From Qipengyuania_B thermophila (GTDB taxonomy: Bacteria > Pseudomonadota > Alphaproteobacteria > Sphingomonadales > Sphingomonadaceae), in the NCBI RefSeq assembly GCF_004153605.1, contig NZ_SDSI01000003.1, positions 1-64,000 of the forward strand: a stretch of DNA of 64,000 nt, read 5' to 3'. Numbering within the stretch: the first letter of the stretch is position 1; every line of letters begins with the position of its first letter. The notes beneath the pieces were generated by a model, which had not been told where the DNA came from, made no database searches, and was given only the letters and a program-made list of their open reading frames with translations. The translations under genes were made by a program, and so were the position numbers. Shown here piece by piece: positions 25,065-33,277 of this stretch.

Positions 25065-25384
25065 CAGCCAAGGGTCTGTTGGGCATCCGCAACGGCTGGT
25101 GGACGCTGGCGGCGCTCGTCATCGCCACAGCGGCCGCCACCCTTGTCACCATCACCGACAACCGTGACCGGCGCCTTGCCGACACCGCCCGTGACGCGGG
25201 CGCGGCGGCGACGACGGTCGAACAGCAACGCTCCGTGCTGGAGCAGATCGAAAGGGCACACCATGCCGAGATGGAGATTGACCGGGGCGGCGATGCTGGC
25301 CGCTACGAGCGCTGCCTGCGCGACGCCACCCACGACACACGCGCCCATTGCGACCGCTTCAAGCCTGTGCCTGGTGGATCGTGA
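25046..25384 (+). CDS. i-spanin (Rz-like), inner-membrane lysis protein
   Basis: This 112-residue protein has one N-terminal membrane helix (WWTLAALVIATAAATLVTI, about residues 18-36) and then a periplasmic helical domain with heptads (TARDAGAAATTVEQQRSVLEQ). This is the standard build of Rz-type i-spanins, which pair with an outer-membrane lipoprotein and fuse both membranes in the last step of lysis. The o-spanin candidate starts inside this gene in the +1 frame, as Rz1 does within Rz. The C-terminal end (ERCLRDATHD) carries a cysteine. Confidence 0.82.
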   Translation: MLTAWLTAKGLLGIRNGWWTLAALVIATAAATLVTITDNRDRRLADTARDAGAAATTVEQQRSVLEQIERAHHAEMEIDRGGDAGRYERCLRDATHDTRAHCDRFKPVPGGS

Positions 25385-25517
25385 AATCCCCTACCGCCTC
25401 GCCCCCGCCGCGAACGCCGACGACCGGGGCAACCGCTACGACACCGACGAGACGGTTGCCCATATCGACCGTCACAACGCAAGGCTACGCGCTGCCTGCC
25501 CGGAGACCCGCCCATGA
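25263..25517 (+). CDS. o-spanin (Rz1-like) lipoprotein, overlapping the i-spanin gene
   Basis: The ATG at 25263 lies within the i-spanin gene in the +1 frame, and the product of 84 residues runs 133 bases past it. It has a basic start (MPRWR), a short hydrophobic stretch (GAAMLAATSA) and a lipobox-like SAAC, where Ser at -3 is less usual than Leu. The mature part has a proline-containing region and ends in DTDETVAHIDRHNARLRAAC, a pattern common near the end of alphaproteobacterial phage lysis operons. The nested layout, lipobox and context together support an o-spanin. Its stop overlaps the next start as ATGA. Confidence 0.75.
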   Translation: MPRWRLTGAAMLAATSAACATPPTTHAPIATASSLCLVDREIPYRLAPAANADDRGNRYDTDETVAHIDRHNARLRAACPETRP

Positions 25518-26920
25518 CCGACCCGCTTGCGACTCGCGCGGCCAAGGCCCGCACCGAGGTGACGACCGCGCTCAATGCCAGCCGCCGCGCGGAGACGGCG
25601 CTCAAGGCGGGGCGGACGGACAAGGCGCTGGCCGAGACGGCCGACACCCGCCGCGCGCTGGCCCGCGCACAGACGGCGGTTGACTATCTCGTGCGCAGCG
25701 GCGATGGTGGCGATCCCTCGCCTTCGCCATCGCCCACGCCTGCGCCATCGCCCACGCCGCCGCCATCGCCGTCGCCCGCTCCGATCCAGCCGCCGGCGAC
25801 GCCGCTTCCGGTCGACCCGCCCACGGTCCCGTCGGGGTGGGTCAAGACGACCGACATTGCCCCGGTCGAGCGCGACTTCGACTTCCGCGACTGGCTGGAC
25901 AGGCGCCCGCCGAACGCCGTCACCGAGCGGGGCGCCATGCGCATCTCGCAGCCGCATGTCGCCCTCACCACCCGCGACCCCGTGTTCCGCATGGAGCACA
26001 GCGGCCATGTCCACAACGCCTTCAACCGGTCGAACATCCCCTTCGACGGCTCCTACGAGAGCCTGATCCGCTCGAACAACGCGGTCGGCGAGGGCGGGCC
26101 GATCAACGCCAGCATCTACATGTCGAGCGGCCTCATCGTCCAGGACATGGACGGCCGCTGGCACTGCCTCATCTCCCGCTACTCCATCTTCTACTACAAG
26201 GACGACCCGCGCCGGGTGGAGCGGCGCGAGATGCACCGCGACTTTCCGCGCGGCCTCGTGAGCCTCGGCGGCATCCGGCACTACCGCGAGCCGGAGCAGT
26301 GGAGCGGCATCAGCAGCTCGCCGATCCACAACAGCCCGGCGCGCTACATGATCCTCCAAGGCAGCGAGGGCAGTCCGCAGGACGTGCCCGGCTCTCCCGG
26401 CACGGGCGGCAACCCGCCGACATGGCGGCTTGACGACCTGCTGCCCTTCGCCCGCCCCGGCCGGCACATCCAGCTCAACATCGACTACCCGCAGTGGTGG
26501 GACGGGGAGCATGTGGACAGCCCCGATCACGTGAGCCACCTGTCCTACCGCCGGACGGAGCGGCACCGCTACTTCCTGCCGGAGCGCTCGCACCACGAGC
26601 TTGCCACGCTGCCCGACTTCCCGATCAAGCGTATTGCCTGCCACGCCGATCTGGCGGCGGACGGCACGCTGCGCGGCGAGCCGGGACGGGAGACGCACGG
26701 CTACTGGCGGGAGGGGTTCGTCGATGCGGTGCGCGAGACGATCCACCGCGCGGTGTTCGATACGGGGCGCGATGGTTCGAACGGCAACCTCCAGGATGGC
26801 ACCGCGCTGCGCTGGATCGACGGCAGGCTCAATGAGCGGCTCAGGGCGCGGCCGGTGAGCGTGCCGCTCGACGAGGTGCTGGCGGGCGGAAGCGAGTTCG
26901 ATCTGCTCAGCCTGGCCTGA
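25514..26920 (+). CDS. DUF1996-like protein with coiled-coil anchor and Pro/Ser linker
   Basis: The 468-residue product has three parts. Residues 1-62 form a charged helix, residues 69-105 are a Pro/Ser/Thr linker, and residues 115-468 form a globular domain. This domain carries the two DUF1996 landmarks in the right order, HSGHVHNAF (162-170) and WWDGEHVDSPDHVSHLSY (328-345), plus matching middle strands (INASIYMSSGLIV, then FYYKDDPR). It lacks a signal peptide, unlike the DUF1996 protein two genes upstream, so it may be a virion part with the helix as tail anchor. The linker design fits a fibre that presents a binding or enzymatic head. Activity is unknown. Confidence 0.72.
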   Translation: MTDPLATRAAKARTEVTTALNASRRAETALKAGRTDKALAETADTRRALARAQTAVDYLVRSGDGGDPSPSPSPTPAPSPTPPPSPSPAPIQPPATPLPVDPPTVPSGWVKTTDIAPVERDFDFRDWLDRRPPNAVTERGAMRISQPHVALTTRDPVFRMEHSGHVHNAFNRSNIPFDGSYESLIRSNNAVGEGGPINASIYMSSGLIVQDMDGRWHCLISRYSIFYYKDDPRRVERREMHRDFPRGLVSLGGIRHYREPEQWSGISSSPIHNSPARYMILQGSEGSPQDVPGSPGTGGNPPTWRLDDLLPFARPGRHIQLNIDYPQWWDGEHVDSPDHVSHLSYRRTERHRYFLPERSHHELATLPDFPIKRIACHADLAADGTLRGEPGRETHGYWREGFVDAVRETIHRAVFDTGRDGSNGNLQDGTALRWIDGRLNERLRARPVSVPLDEVLAGGSEFDLLSLA

Positions 26921-27274
26921 TCAGCACCAAGGCCGCCGCCGTCCCTCCCATGGCCGGGCATGGCCCTCGCGCACCAGCACCGTGCCCACGTCGCGCCCGT
27001 TGACGCTCACCCGCGCCAGCGTGCGCCCGTGCCGGTCGGTGCCGGTGCGGCGGATCACGGGCCGCCCGCTCCGCAGCAGCTCCACCAGACGGTCGCGCGC
27101 GGCCACCGCACGGCGGCGCTCGGCGGCGCAGCGCCCGTCCAGCTCCGGCGTGTCGATGTTTTCCAGCCGGATGCGCTCGCGCTGCCAGACGATGCTGTCC
27201 CCGTCATGGACGCACGTGACACGCACCCCGCTCGCCGGGCACACGGCGATGGCCAGGGCGACCAGCAGGCTCAT
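26921..27274 (-). CDS. SNase-like (thermonuclease family) exported nuclease
   Basis: This 117-residue protein has a short hydrophobic N-terminus (MSLLVALAIAVCPASG) and a staphylococcal nuclease-like domain. The catalytic pattern is complete: HDGDSI (23-28), R36 in RIRLENIDTPEL with D41 and E44, and an arginine in GRTLARVSV (R84 or R88). It would cut DNA in a calcium-dependent way, probably outside the cytoplasm. The ATG overlaps the integrase stop by four bases and has a GGAGGG site, so it is co-expressed with the integrase from the prophage. It ends one base after the plus-strand gene stop, tail to tail. Confidence 0.85.
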   Translation of the reverse strand: MSLLVALAIAVCPASGVRVTCVHDGDSIVWQRERIRLENIDTPELDGRCAAERRRAVAARDRLVELLRSGRPVIRRTGTDRHGRTLARVSVNGRDVGTVLVREGHARPWEGRRRPWC

Positions 27275-28593
27275 GTCGCGTCCCTCCTGCACCGCTCCAC
27301 CGTCAGCAGCTCGGCCGGCGGCAGCAGCCCCTCGCTGATGAGGCCCGCCCACTCGCAGGCGATCTCCCGCCGCGCCGCCATGCGCTGCGCCCGGTTGTAG
27401 GCCGCCTCCACCTTGTCCGCCGCCGTGTGCGCCAGCATGGCGTCGATCACCGCGCGGTCGCCAGGACGCCGCTCGTTCATGACGGTGCTGAAAGCCGCGC
27501 GCCATCCGTGGGGCACGTGCCGGCCGTGCGCGCCGGTGCGGTTGTAGAGGTAGCCGATCGCGTTCTCGCTGAGCGGCCGGTGCGCATGGCGCTGGCCGGC
27601 GAACACCCACGGCAGCCTGCCCGTGAGCGCCCGCACCGCGCGCAGCACCTCCACCGCCTGCGGGGCGAGCGGCACGAGGTGGTCATTCGCGGCGTCGCCC
27701 TTGCGCTCCAGCTTGAGCTTGAGCAGCTCGGCCGGGATGTGCCACAGCGCGTCGGGCGAGGGCGCGTCGCTCTCCCAGTCGATGTGCAGCATGTCCTCCC
27801 ACCGCGCCTGCCGCACCGTGCCGGGCCGCTGGACCGTCAGCGCGAGGAAGCGGCTGGCGAGCAGCGTCACCGGGTAGGCCTCGGTCGCCTCCGCCGCGCG
27901 CAGCAGATCGCGCAGCCGGTCGATGTCGGTCACCGCTGGCTGGCGGCCCTTCTTCACGATCGGGCGCAGCGCCCCGCGCACCGTCTCGGCGGGATTGGAG
28001 GCCAGCAGCCCGGCCGACATGCCGTAGGCGTAGACCGCGGCGAGGCGCTGGCGGACCCGGCTGGCCGTCTCGATCGCCCCGCGCGCCTCGATCCGGCGCA
28101 GCACCGCGAGGATGGCCGGCGGATCGAGCGCCGCCGGATCGGCCGCCCCGATGTGGGGGAACACCTCCTTTTCGAGGCTGCCGATCACGTCGGCGGCGTG
28201 GTGGGGCACCCAGCGCTCCCGGTTCAGCTCGTGCCATTCGCGCGCCAGCGATTCGAGCGTGTGCCCGGTGGAGGTCGTCAGCGTCTTGCCGGCCGTGCGC
28301 GGGTCCAGCCCGTCGCGCAGCATGGCCCGCGTCGCGTCGCAGCGCTCGCGCGCCTCCTTGAGCGTCACCTCGGGATAGGGACCGTAGGAGGCGGTGCGCT
28401 CCTGCCCGCCGAAGCGGTACTTGTGCCGCCACAGCCGGGAGCCGCTGGGCCGGACCAGCAGGTAGAGGCCGCGCCCGTCCGGCAGCTTGAGGTCGCGGTC
28501 GGGCAGCGGGGTCATGCGGCGGATGATGACGTCGGTGAGCTGCCTGTCCCGCACCGGCCAGCGCCCGACCCGTGACCCCACGCGTGACCCCAT
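27271..28593 (-). CDS. int: Tyrosine-type site-specific integrase (P4 family)
   Basis: The 440-residue protein has the P4-integrase build: an N-terminal arm-binding domain with LPDGRGLYLLVRPSG and LWRHKYRFGG, a core-binding helical domain (about 112-215), and the catalytic domain. Catalytic residues are visible: R256 in QRPGTVRQ, H362 and R365 in HGWR, H389 in LAHT, and the nucleophile Y399 in AAYNR. It integrates and helps to excise the prophage at the adjacent tRNA-Ser. A GGAGGGG site precedes the ATG at 28593. The first residues repeat GSRVGSRVG because of a short direct repeat in the DNA, so an internal start is possible. Confidence 0.95.
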   Translation of the reverse strand: MGSRVGSRVGRWPVRDRQLTDVIIRRMTPLPDRDLKLPDGRGLYLLVRPSGSRLWRHKYRFGGQERTASYGPYPEVTLKEARERCDATRAMLRDGLDPRTAGKTLTTSTGHTLESLAREWHELNRERWVPHHAADVIGSLEKEVFPHIGAADPAALDPPAILAVLRRIEARGAIETASRVRQRLAAVYAYGMSAGLLASNPAETVRGALRPIVKKGRQPAVTDIDRLRDLLRAAEATEAYPVTLLASRFLALTVQRPGTVRQARWEDMLHIDWESDAPSPDALWHIPAELLKLKLERKGDAANDHLVPLAPQAVEVLRAVRALTGRLPWVFAGQRHAHRPLSENAIGYLYNRTGAHGRHVPHGWRAAFSTVMNERRPGDRAVIDAMLAHTAADKVEAAYNRAQRMAARREIACEWAGLISEGLLPPAELLTVERCRRDAT

Positions 28594-28710
28594 TATGACC
28601 CGCCCCTCCTGTCAGGATTTGCCCTTTATGCCCCTCCTGCCCAACAGGCGACGGCAAAAACAGGCTGATTTCCGCCCTTTCTGTCCGGGTTTGCCGCGAT
28701 TGTCAAAGTG

Positions 28711-28803
<93 letters not shown>

Positions 28804-28981
28804 GCGAGGCTGTGCCGCCGGCGCCGTGCCGCGGCGCACGGGACGCCGGTCGAGGCGGGGCGGTTAGCGCGTGGCACGCGGCTTGCCAAGTGCAAACACG
28901 CCCGGTGCAAACACGTGGGCATGGCCTGCGGCGAGCAGGGCGCGCTTGTGCGGATGCATCAAAACACCATATGAGCAGCGC
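28804..28981. other. Intergenic region between tRNA-Ser and hspQ
   Basis: This 178-base stretch should contain the tRNA-Ser promoter (minus strand) and the hspQ promoter (plus strand). It has a short direct repeat (two GTGCAAACAC-like units near 28890 and 28905). I see no open frame with a ribosome site and no strong promoter match. Confidence 0.4.
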
Positions 28982-29359
28982 ATGGACCAGATCGAGTTCT
29001 TTTCCGACCAGGCCGGACGGTTCGTCATGGCGCCCCGGCAGGTGAGCAGCCGCTTCGGCATCGGCGATGTGGTGTGCCACCGCCTGTTCGACTTTCGCGG
29101 CGTGGTGTTCGACATCGACCCGGTGTTCGCCAACAGCGAGGAATGGTACGATTCCATCCCGGCCAACATCCGCCCGTCGCGCGAGCAGCCGTTCTACCAC
29201 CTGCTGGCCGAAAACGACGAATCCTACTACGTCGCCTATGTCAGCCAGCAGAACCTGCGCCGCGACACCGACGGACCCGTCGGCCACCCGGACGTGGCGC
29301 AGATGTTCGAGGGCTACGAGAACGGCCGGTACCGGATGCGCCGCTCGCTCACGCACTGA
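28982..29359 (+). CDS. hspQ: Heat shock protein HspQ (YccV family)
   Basis: The 125-residue product contains the compact YccV/HspQ barrel: SSRFGIGDVVCHRLFDFRG, then VVFDIDPVF, the tryptophan segment EEWYDSI, and the paired motifs PFYHLLAENDES and YVAYVSQQNL. In enterobacteria HspQ binds hemimethylated oriC DNA and acts as a specificity enhancer for Lon protease. The first function is less certain outside that group. The ATG at 28982 gives the family's usual alpha-proteobacterial N-terminus with a short extension. It stands alone, convergent with the ABC permease gene. Confidence 0.93.
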   Translation: MDQIEFFSDQAGRFVMAPRQVSSRFGIGDVVCHRLFDFRGVVFDIDPVFANSEEWYDSIPANIRPSREQPFYHLLAENDESYYVAYVSQQNLRRDTDGPVGHPDVAQMFEGYENGRYRMRRSLTH

Positions 29360-29386
29360 CCCGCTGGCGGGCTGCGTTTCGCCTCC

Positions 29387-30274
29387 TCAGCTCTTCAGCC
29401 GCCAGCCCGAGCGCAGGACCGCGTAGCAGATCAGCGCCAGCACAAGGTTGAAGGCGGCCAGAGCGGCTGCGGCCCAGAAAACCGCGCCGGTGCCGCTGCC
29501 GATGTCGCTCTGGCCGACGAAGCCGTAGCGGAAGCCCGAGATGACGTAGAAGAACGGATTGGCTCGGCTGATCGCCTGAAAGGCGGGGTGCAGATTGTCG
29601 ATGGTGTAGAACGTGCCCGACAGCAGGGAGAGCGGCGCCACGACGAAGTTGGTGACGGCCGCGTTGTGATCGAACTTTTCCGCCCAGATGGACGCCAACA
29701 ACCCGAACAGCGCCAGCATCAGCGCCCCGGCGAGCCCGAAATAAAGAACCGCCCACCCATGCACGATCTCCAGCGACAGTCCCGGATAAAGCAGCATTGC
29801 GGCGCCCACGGCCGCGCCCACGAGCACGGCCCGGGTCATGCCGGCCAGAACGATGCCGGCCATCAACTCGCCGGTGGAGAGCGGCGGCATGAGCAGGTCG
29901 ATGATGGTGCCCTGGATCTTGCCCGCGAGCAGGGAAAAGCTCGTGTTGGCAAAGGCGTTCTGCATCATCGCCATGACGATCAGGCCGGGACCGATGAAGC
30001 TGACGAAGTTGACGCCGAGCACCTCGCGGCCCGTGTCGCGACCCAAGGCGACGGAGAAGATGACGAGGAACAGGAGAGTCGTCACCGCGGGCGCCCAGAT
30101 CGTCTGCGTCTGGACCTTCATGAAGCGCCGCACCTCCTTGAGGAAGAGGCTCCACACGCCGACCCGGTTCACGCCGACGAGAGTCGGCACGCCGTAGGGG
30201 CTGAACGGCGGCGGCGAGGGCGTGGCGGACGGGTGTGCGGCGTCGGACGGATGGGGGGCGGTGGTGTCGACCAT
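29387..30274 (-). CDS. ABC-2 type transporter permease
   Basis: The 295-residue protein has a Pro-rich cytoplasmic N-terminus (about 1-35), then six predicted membrane helices. It carries features of the ABC-2 family: KEVRRFMKVQTQTIWAPAV before the first helix and the loop FYTIDNLHPAFQAISRANPF before the last pair. Such permeases export polysaccharides, drugs or lipids together with a separate ATPase. No ATPase gene lies next to it, as the neighbours are hspQ and gcrA, so the partner must be encoded elsewhere. The ATG at 30274 is chosen because the longer frame upstream overlaps a likely promoter region for gcrA. Confidence 0.88.
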   Translation of the reverse strand: MVDTTAPHPSDAAHPSATPSPPPFSPYGVPTLVGVNRVGVWSLFLKEVRRFMKVQTQTIWAPAVTTLLFLVIFSVALGRDTGREVLGVNFVSFIGPGLIVMAMMQNAFANTSFSLLAGKIQGTIIDLLMPPLSTGELMAGIVLAGMTRAVLVGAAVGAAMLLYPGLSLEIVHGWAVLYFGLAGALMLALFGLLASIWAEKFDHNAAVTNFVVAPLSLLSGTFYTIDNLHPAFQAISRANPFFYVISGFRYGFVGQSDIGSGTGAVFWAAAALAAFNLVLALICYAVLRSGWRLKS

Positions 30275-30399
30275 GCGCCCGCCTATGGCACAGCCAGTCG
30301 CGCTGGCAAGGGATCGGCGCGAGGGTGCGGCCTGCCATCCGGCTGGCATCGCGGGCGCGGCTATGCCATGGCATTTCGCGAACAGATCAGGGTGTCGAG

Positions 30400-31200
30400 A
30401 TGAGTTGGACCGAAGAGCGCATCGCCTTGCTGAAGCGCCTGTGGGAGGGCGGCGCGACCGCCAGCCAGATTGCCGAGGAACTGACCGGAGTGAGCCGCAA
30501 CGCCGTCATCGGCAAGGCACACCGGCTGGGGCTGAAACCCCGTCCCTCGCCGGTCAAGAGCGGCGGGGCAGGCCGGGGGCGGACCGAACCGGCCGCGCCG
30601 CAGCCAGGCCTCGAGGCGCCGCAGCAGGACATGGCGGCCGAAGCGGCTCCGCAGGAGGAGGCCAAAGCGGAGGCCGATCCGGCACCGGCGCCCGCAGCAC
30701 GCCCGCGCGAGGATGCGCCGGCCGCCCGCGCCGTATCCGCCGATCCGGCCCCGCCGTCGCCGGTAGAGGCGACAGGCGGCGAAGCGGCTGCCGCCATACC
30801 TGCCGCCCCCGACGCGGCCCCGGCGCCGCAGGAGCCGCCAGCCGCACCGCCGGTGCCGCCGCAGCCCCGGATCGTCTCCGTCGGGCCGGGCGGGTTCCTG
30901 CGGCAGGGGCCGGGCGACCAGCAGGCGCCGATTCCGCCGGCGCCGCCGCGCCGCCTGGTGCCGGCGAAGCCCAGCCCGGAGATCGCCGACAAGACCAGCC
31001 TGCTCGATCTCAACGACAAGGTGTGCCGCTGGCCGCTTGGCCATCCGGGCGAGGCGGACTTCCATTTCTGCGGCGAGCCCGTGAACCCCGGCTTCCCGTA
31101 CTGTGTCGAGCATTGCGGCCGCGCCTACCAGGCGCAGCTCCCGCGCGGAGTGCGCCGTCCCTCGCCGCCGCTGCCCTTCGGAGGGCCGCGGGTCCGCTGA
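30400..31200 (+). CDS. gcrA: Cell cycle regulator GcrA
   Basis: The 266-residue product starts with MSWTEERIALLKRLWEGG and continues through the helix-turn-helix ISRNAVIGKAHRLGL-like segment (here VSRNAVIGKAHRLGL), the DNA-binding domain of GcrA. A long Ala/Pro-rich linker (about residues 50-190) leads to the C-terminal domain with VCRWPLGHPGEADFHFCG and YCVEHCGRAYQ, which in Caulobacter binds sigma70. GcrA activates promoters with methylated GANTC sites made by CcrM and controls the cell cycle. The linker is longer than in the 173-residue Caulobacter protein. Presence of this gene limits the host to Alphaproteobacteria. Confidence 0.95.
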   Translation: MSWTEERIALLKRLWEGGATASQIAEELTGVSRNAVIGKAHRLGLKPRPSPVKSGGAGRGRTEPAAPQPGLEAPQQDMAAEAAPQEEAKAEADPAPAPAARPREDAPAARAVSADPAPPSPVEATGGEAAAAIPAAPDAAPAPQEPPAAPPVPPQPRIVSVGPGGFLRQGPGDQQAPIPPAPPRRLVPAKPSPEIADKTSLLDLNDKVCRWPLGHPGEADFHFCGEPVNPGFPYCVEHCGRAYQAQLPRGVRRPSPPLPFGGPRVR

Positions 31201-31239
31201 CACCTGCTGCGCCGGTCCTCCGGCAGCCAAGGAGAGCCC

Positions 31240-32034
31240 ATGGCCGACATGATCACGACTCACCGCGACGGCGCGGTGCTCGCCATCACGCTGAACCGGC
31301 CCGAGCGGCTCAATGCCTGCCCGCCGCAGATGGCGGACGAGCTGCGTCGCGCGCTGGCCGGTGTCGGAGACGCGCGGTGCGTGCTGCTGACGGGAGCCGG
31401 GCGGGCGTTCTGTTCGGGTGCGGATCTTGCGGCGGGCGCGGCGGGGAGCGAAGGCGGCAGCGGCGGAACACCCGGCCGCCATGCGCACGACCGGCTGAAC
31501 GCGTCGTACAATCCGCTCATGCTCGCGCTGGCCCGCTGTCCTGTGCCGGTTGTGGCGGCGGTGAACGGGCCTGCGGCCGGCATCGGCTGCTCCATTGCCC
31601 TGGCCGCCGACCTCGTGATCGCGGCGCGCAGCGCCTATTTCCTCCAGGCCTTCGTCAACATTGGGCTGGTCCCCGATGGCGGGGCGAGCTGGATGCTGCC
31701 GCGGCTCGTCGGCAAGGCCCGCGCCATGGAGATGATGCTGCTGGGAGAGCGGATCCCGGCGGCGCAGGCGGTGGACTGGGGGCTGATCGCGCGGATGGTC
31801 GAGGACGACGAGCTGGCCGCCGAGGCGCAGCGGCTGGCGCAGCGGCTCGCCGCCGGTCCGACCGTGGCGCTGGCGGCGATGCGGGCGAATGTCTGGCGCG
31901 CGCTCGACAGCGATTTCGCCACCGCGCTCGGGGACGAGGCCGAAGCGCAGCGCGTGGCCGGTGACAGCAGCGATGCGGCGGAAGGCGCGCTCGCCTTCCT
32001 GCAGAAACGCGCGGCGCGCTTCACCGGCGGGTGA
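31240..32034 (+). CDS. Enoyl-CoA hydratase/isomerase, PaaG-like
   Basis: The 264-residue crotonase-fold protein has the oxyanion-hole segment FCSGADLAAG and the second one NGPAAGIGCSIALAADLV. The motif GLVPDGGASWMLPRLVG resembles PaaG-type ring-isomerases, which carry a catalytic Asp in this place instead of the Glu of classical hydratases. It acts on acyl-CoA substrates, perhaps aromatic or branched ones, in the cytoplasm. An AAGGAG site precedes the ATG. It follows gcrA by 39 bases, but a functional link is not evident. No other catabolic genes lie nearby, so the exact substrate is open. Confidence 0.9.
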   Translation: MADMITTHRDGAVLAITLNRPERLNACPPQMADELRRALAGVGDARCVLLTGAGRAFCSGADLAAGAAGSEGGSGGTPGRHAHDRLNASYNPLMLALARCPVPVVAAVNGPAAGIGCSIALAADLVIAARSAYFLQAFVNIGLVPDGGASWMLPRLVGKARAMEMMLLGERIPAAQAVDWGLIARMVEDDELAAEAQRLAQRLAAGPTVALAAMRANVWRALDSDFATALGDEAEAQRVAGDSSDAAEGALAFLQKRAARFTGG

Positions 32035-32190
32035 ACGGCTCATCGACAGACGGATCGGGCCGGGCGCCTGCGCGCTTGCCTGCGGGCGTGCTGCTGCTAC
32101 ACAGAAGCTCGCCGGGCGCAGCGTGCGCCTGTGACCCCCGCTGCCACGCGCGGGCACTGCTCCGGCCCCACGTCATGAGAGATCCCGTGC

Positions 32191-33234
32191 ATGCCTGATT
32201 TCCTGCTCGCGAGCTGGCTGGGAACGCCTGTCTGGTTCTGGATGGCCTTTCTCGTGATCGTGATCGTGCTCACGGCCTTCGACCTTGGCGTGCTGCACAA
32301 GGAGGACCGCGAGCTCGGCATCGGGGAGAGCTTGCGCCTGTCGGTGTTCTACATTGCCGTCGCCCTGGCCTTCGGCGCCTGGGTGTGGGTGGAGCGCGGC
32401 GCGACCGCCGGGATGCAGTATTACACCGGCTTCTTCATCGAAAAGGCGCTGTCGATCGACAACGTCTTCGTCATCAGCCTGATCTTCACCTATTTCGCCA
32501 TCCCCGCCAAGTACCAGTACCGGGCGCTGCTGTGGGGCATCATGGCGGTGATCGTCCTGCGCGGCCTGATGATCGCCGGGGGCGCGGCCCTGCTGGCGGA
32601 GGCGCACTGGGTTCTCTACATCTTCGCCGGCTTCCTGATCTTCACCGGGATCAAGATGTTCTTCGCCGGCGACGAGACGCCCGACGTCGGCAGCAACCCG
32701 GTCGTGCGCTGGATCAGCCGGCACATGCGGGTCACGCCGGAGCTGCACGGGCAGCATTTCTTCGTTCGCGTCGCGGATGCGCGGACCGGACGCATGGTCG
32801 TCGCGGCGACGCCGCTGTTCCTCGCCCTGGTGGTGATCAACATCGCCGATCTGGTGTTCGCAGTCGACAGCGTGCCGGCGATCTTCGCCATCACCACCGA
32901 CACCTTCATCGTCTACACGTCGAACATCTTCGCCATCCTCGGACTGCGGGCGCTCTATTTCGCGCTGGCGGCGATGGTTCACCGCTTCCACTATCTCAAA
33001 TACGCGCTGGCGGCGATCCTCATCTTCATCGGCTCCAAGATCTTCGTCACCGATTTCCTGATGGGCGGGGAGAAATTCCCCCCTGCGATCAGCCTCGGGG
33101 TGACGGCGGCGCTGCTCGCCGCAGGGGTCGGCTACTCGCTGTGGAAGACTCGCGGAGAGGAGGCCGCGGCCTTTCCCGCTCCGGCCGAGGACGATCCGCT
33201 GCGCGACGTGCCGACCGTGCGGGAGCAGCGCTGA
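32191..33234 (+). CDS. TerC/Alx family integral membrane protein
   Basis: The 347-residue protein has about nine membrane helices and the two family signatures: GFFIEKALSIDNVFVISLIF (about 70-89) and INIADLVFAVDSVPAIFAI (about 214-232), both with acidic residues inside the membrane. Members include TerC, linked to tellurite resistance, and Alx, a manganese exporter. The acidic membrane residues fit metal-ion transport. The 156-base leader has GC-rich inverted repeats, but I find no match to the yybP-ykoY manganese riboswitch that often precedes this family. Confidence 0.92.
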   Translation: MPDFLLASWLGTPVWFWMAFLVIVIVLTAFDLGVLHKEDRELGIGESLRLSVFYIAVALAFGAWVWVERGATAGMQYYTGFFIEKALSIDNVFVISLIFTYFAIPAKYQYRALLWGIMAVIVLRGLMIAGGAALLAEAHWVLYIFAGFLIFTGIKMFFAGDETPDVGSNPVVRWISRHMRVTPELHGQHFFVRVADARTGRMVVAATPLFLALVVINIADLVFAVDSVPAIFAITTDTFIVYTSNIFAILGLRALYFALAAMVHRFHYLKYALAAILIFIGSKIFVTDFLMGGEKFPPAISLGVTAALLAAGVGYSLWKTRGEEAAAFPAPAEDDPLRDVPTVREQR

Positions 33235-33277
33235 CCCCTCCCGCTCCCGCGTCGCTCGGCCGGCGCCGGCGTGCGGC

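Noticed and set aside
28678..28706. Integrase promoter on the minus strand
   Set aside because: TTGACA is present at 28706-28701, but the hexamer 17 bases on (CAGAAA) is a poor -10 box, so I did not list it.
32035..32190. yybP-ykoY manganese riboswitch upstream of the TerC-family gene
   Set aside because: The leader is GC-rich and has inverted repeats, but the conserved loop sequences of this riboswitch are not present.
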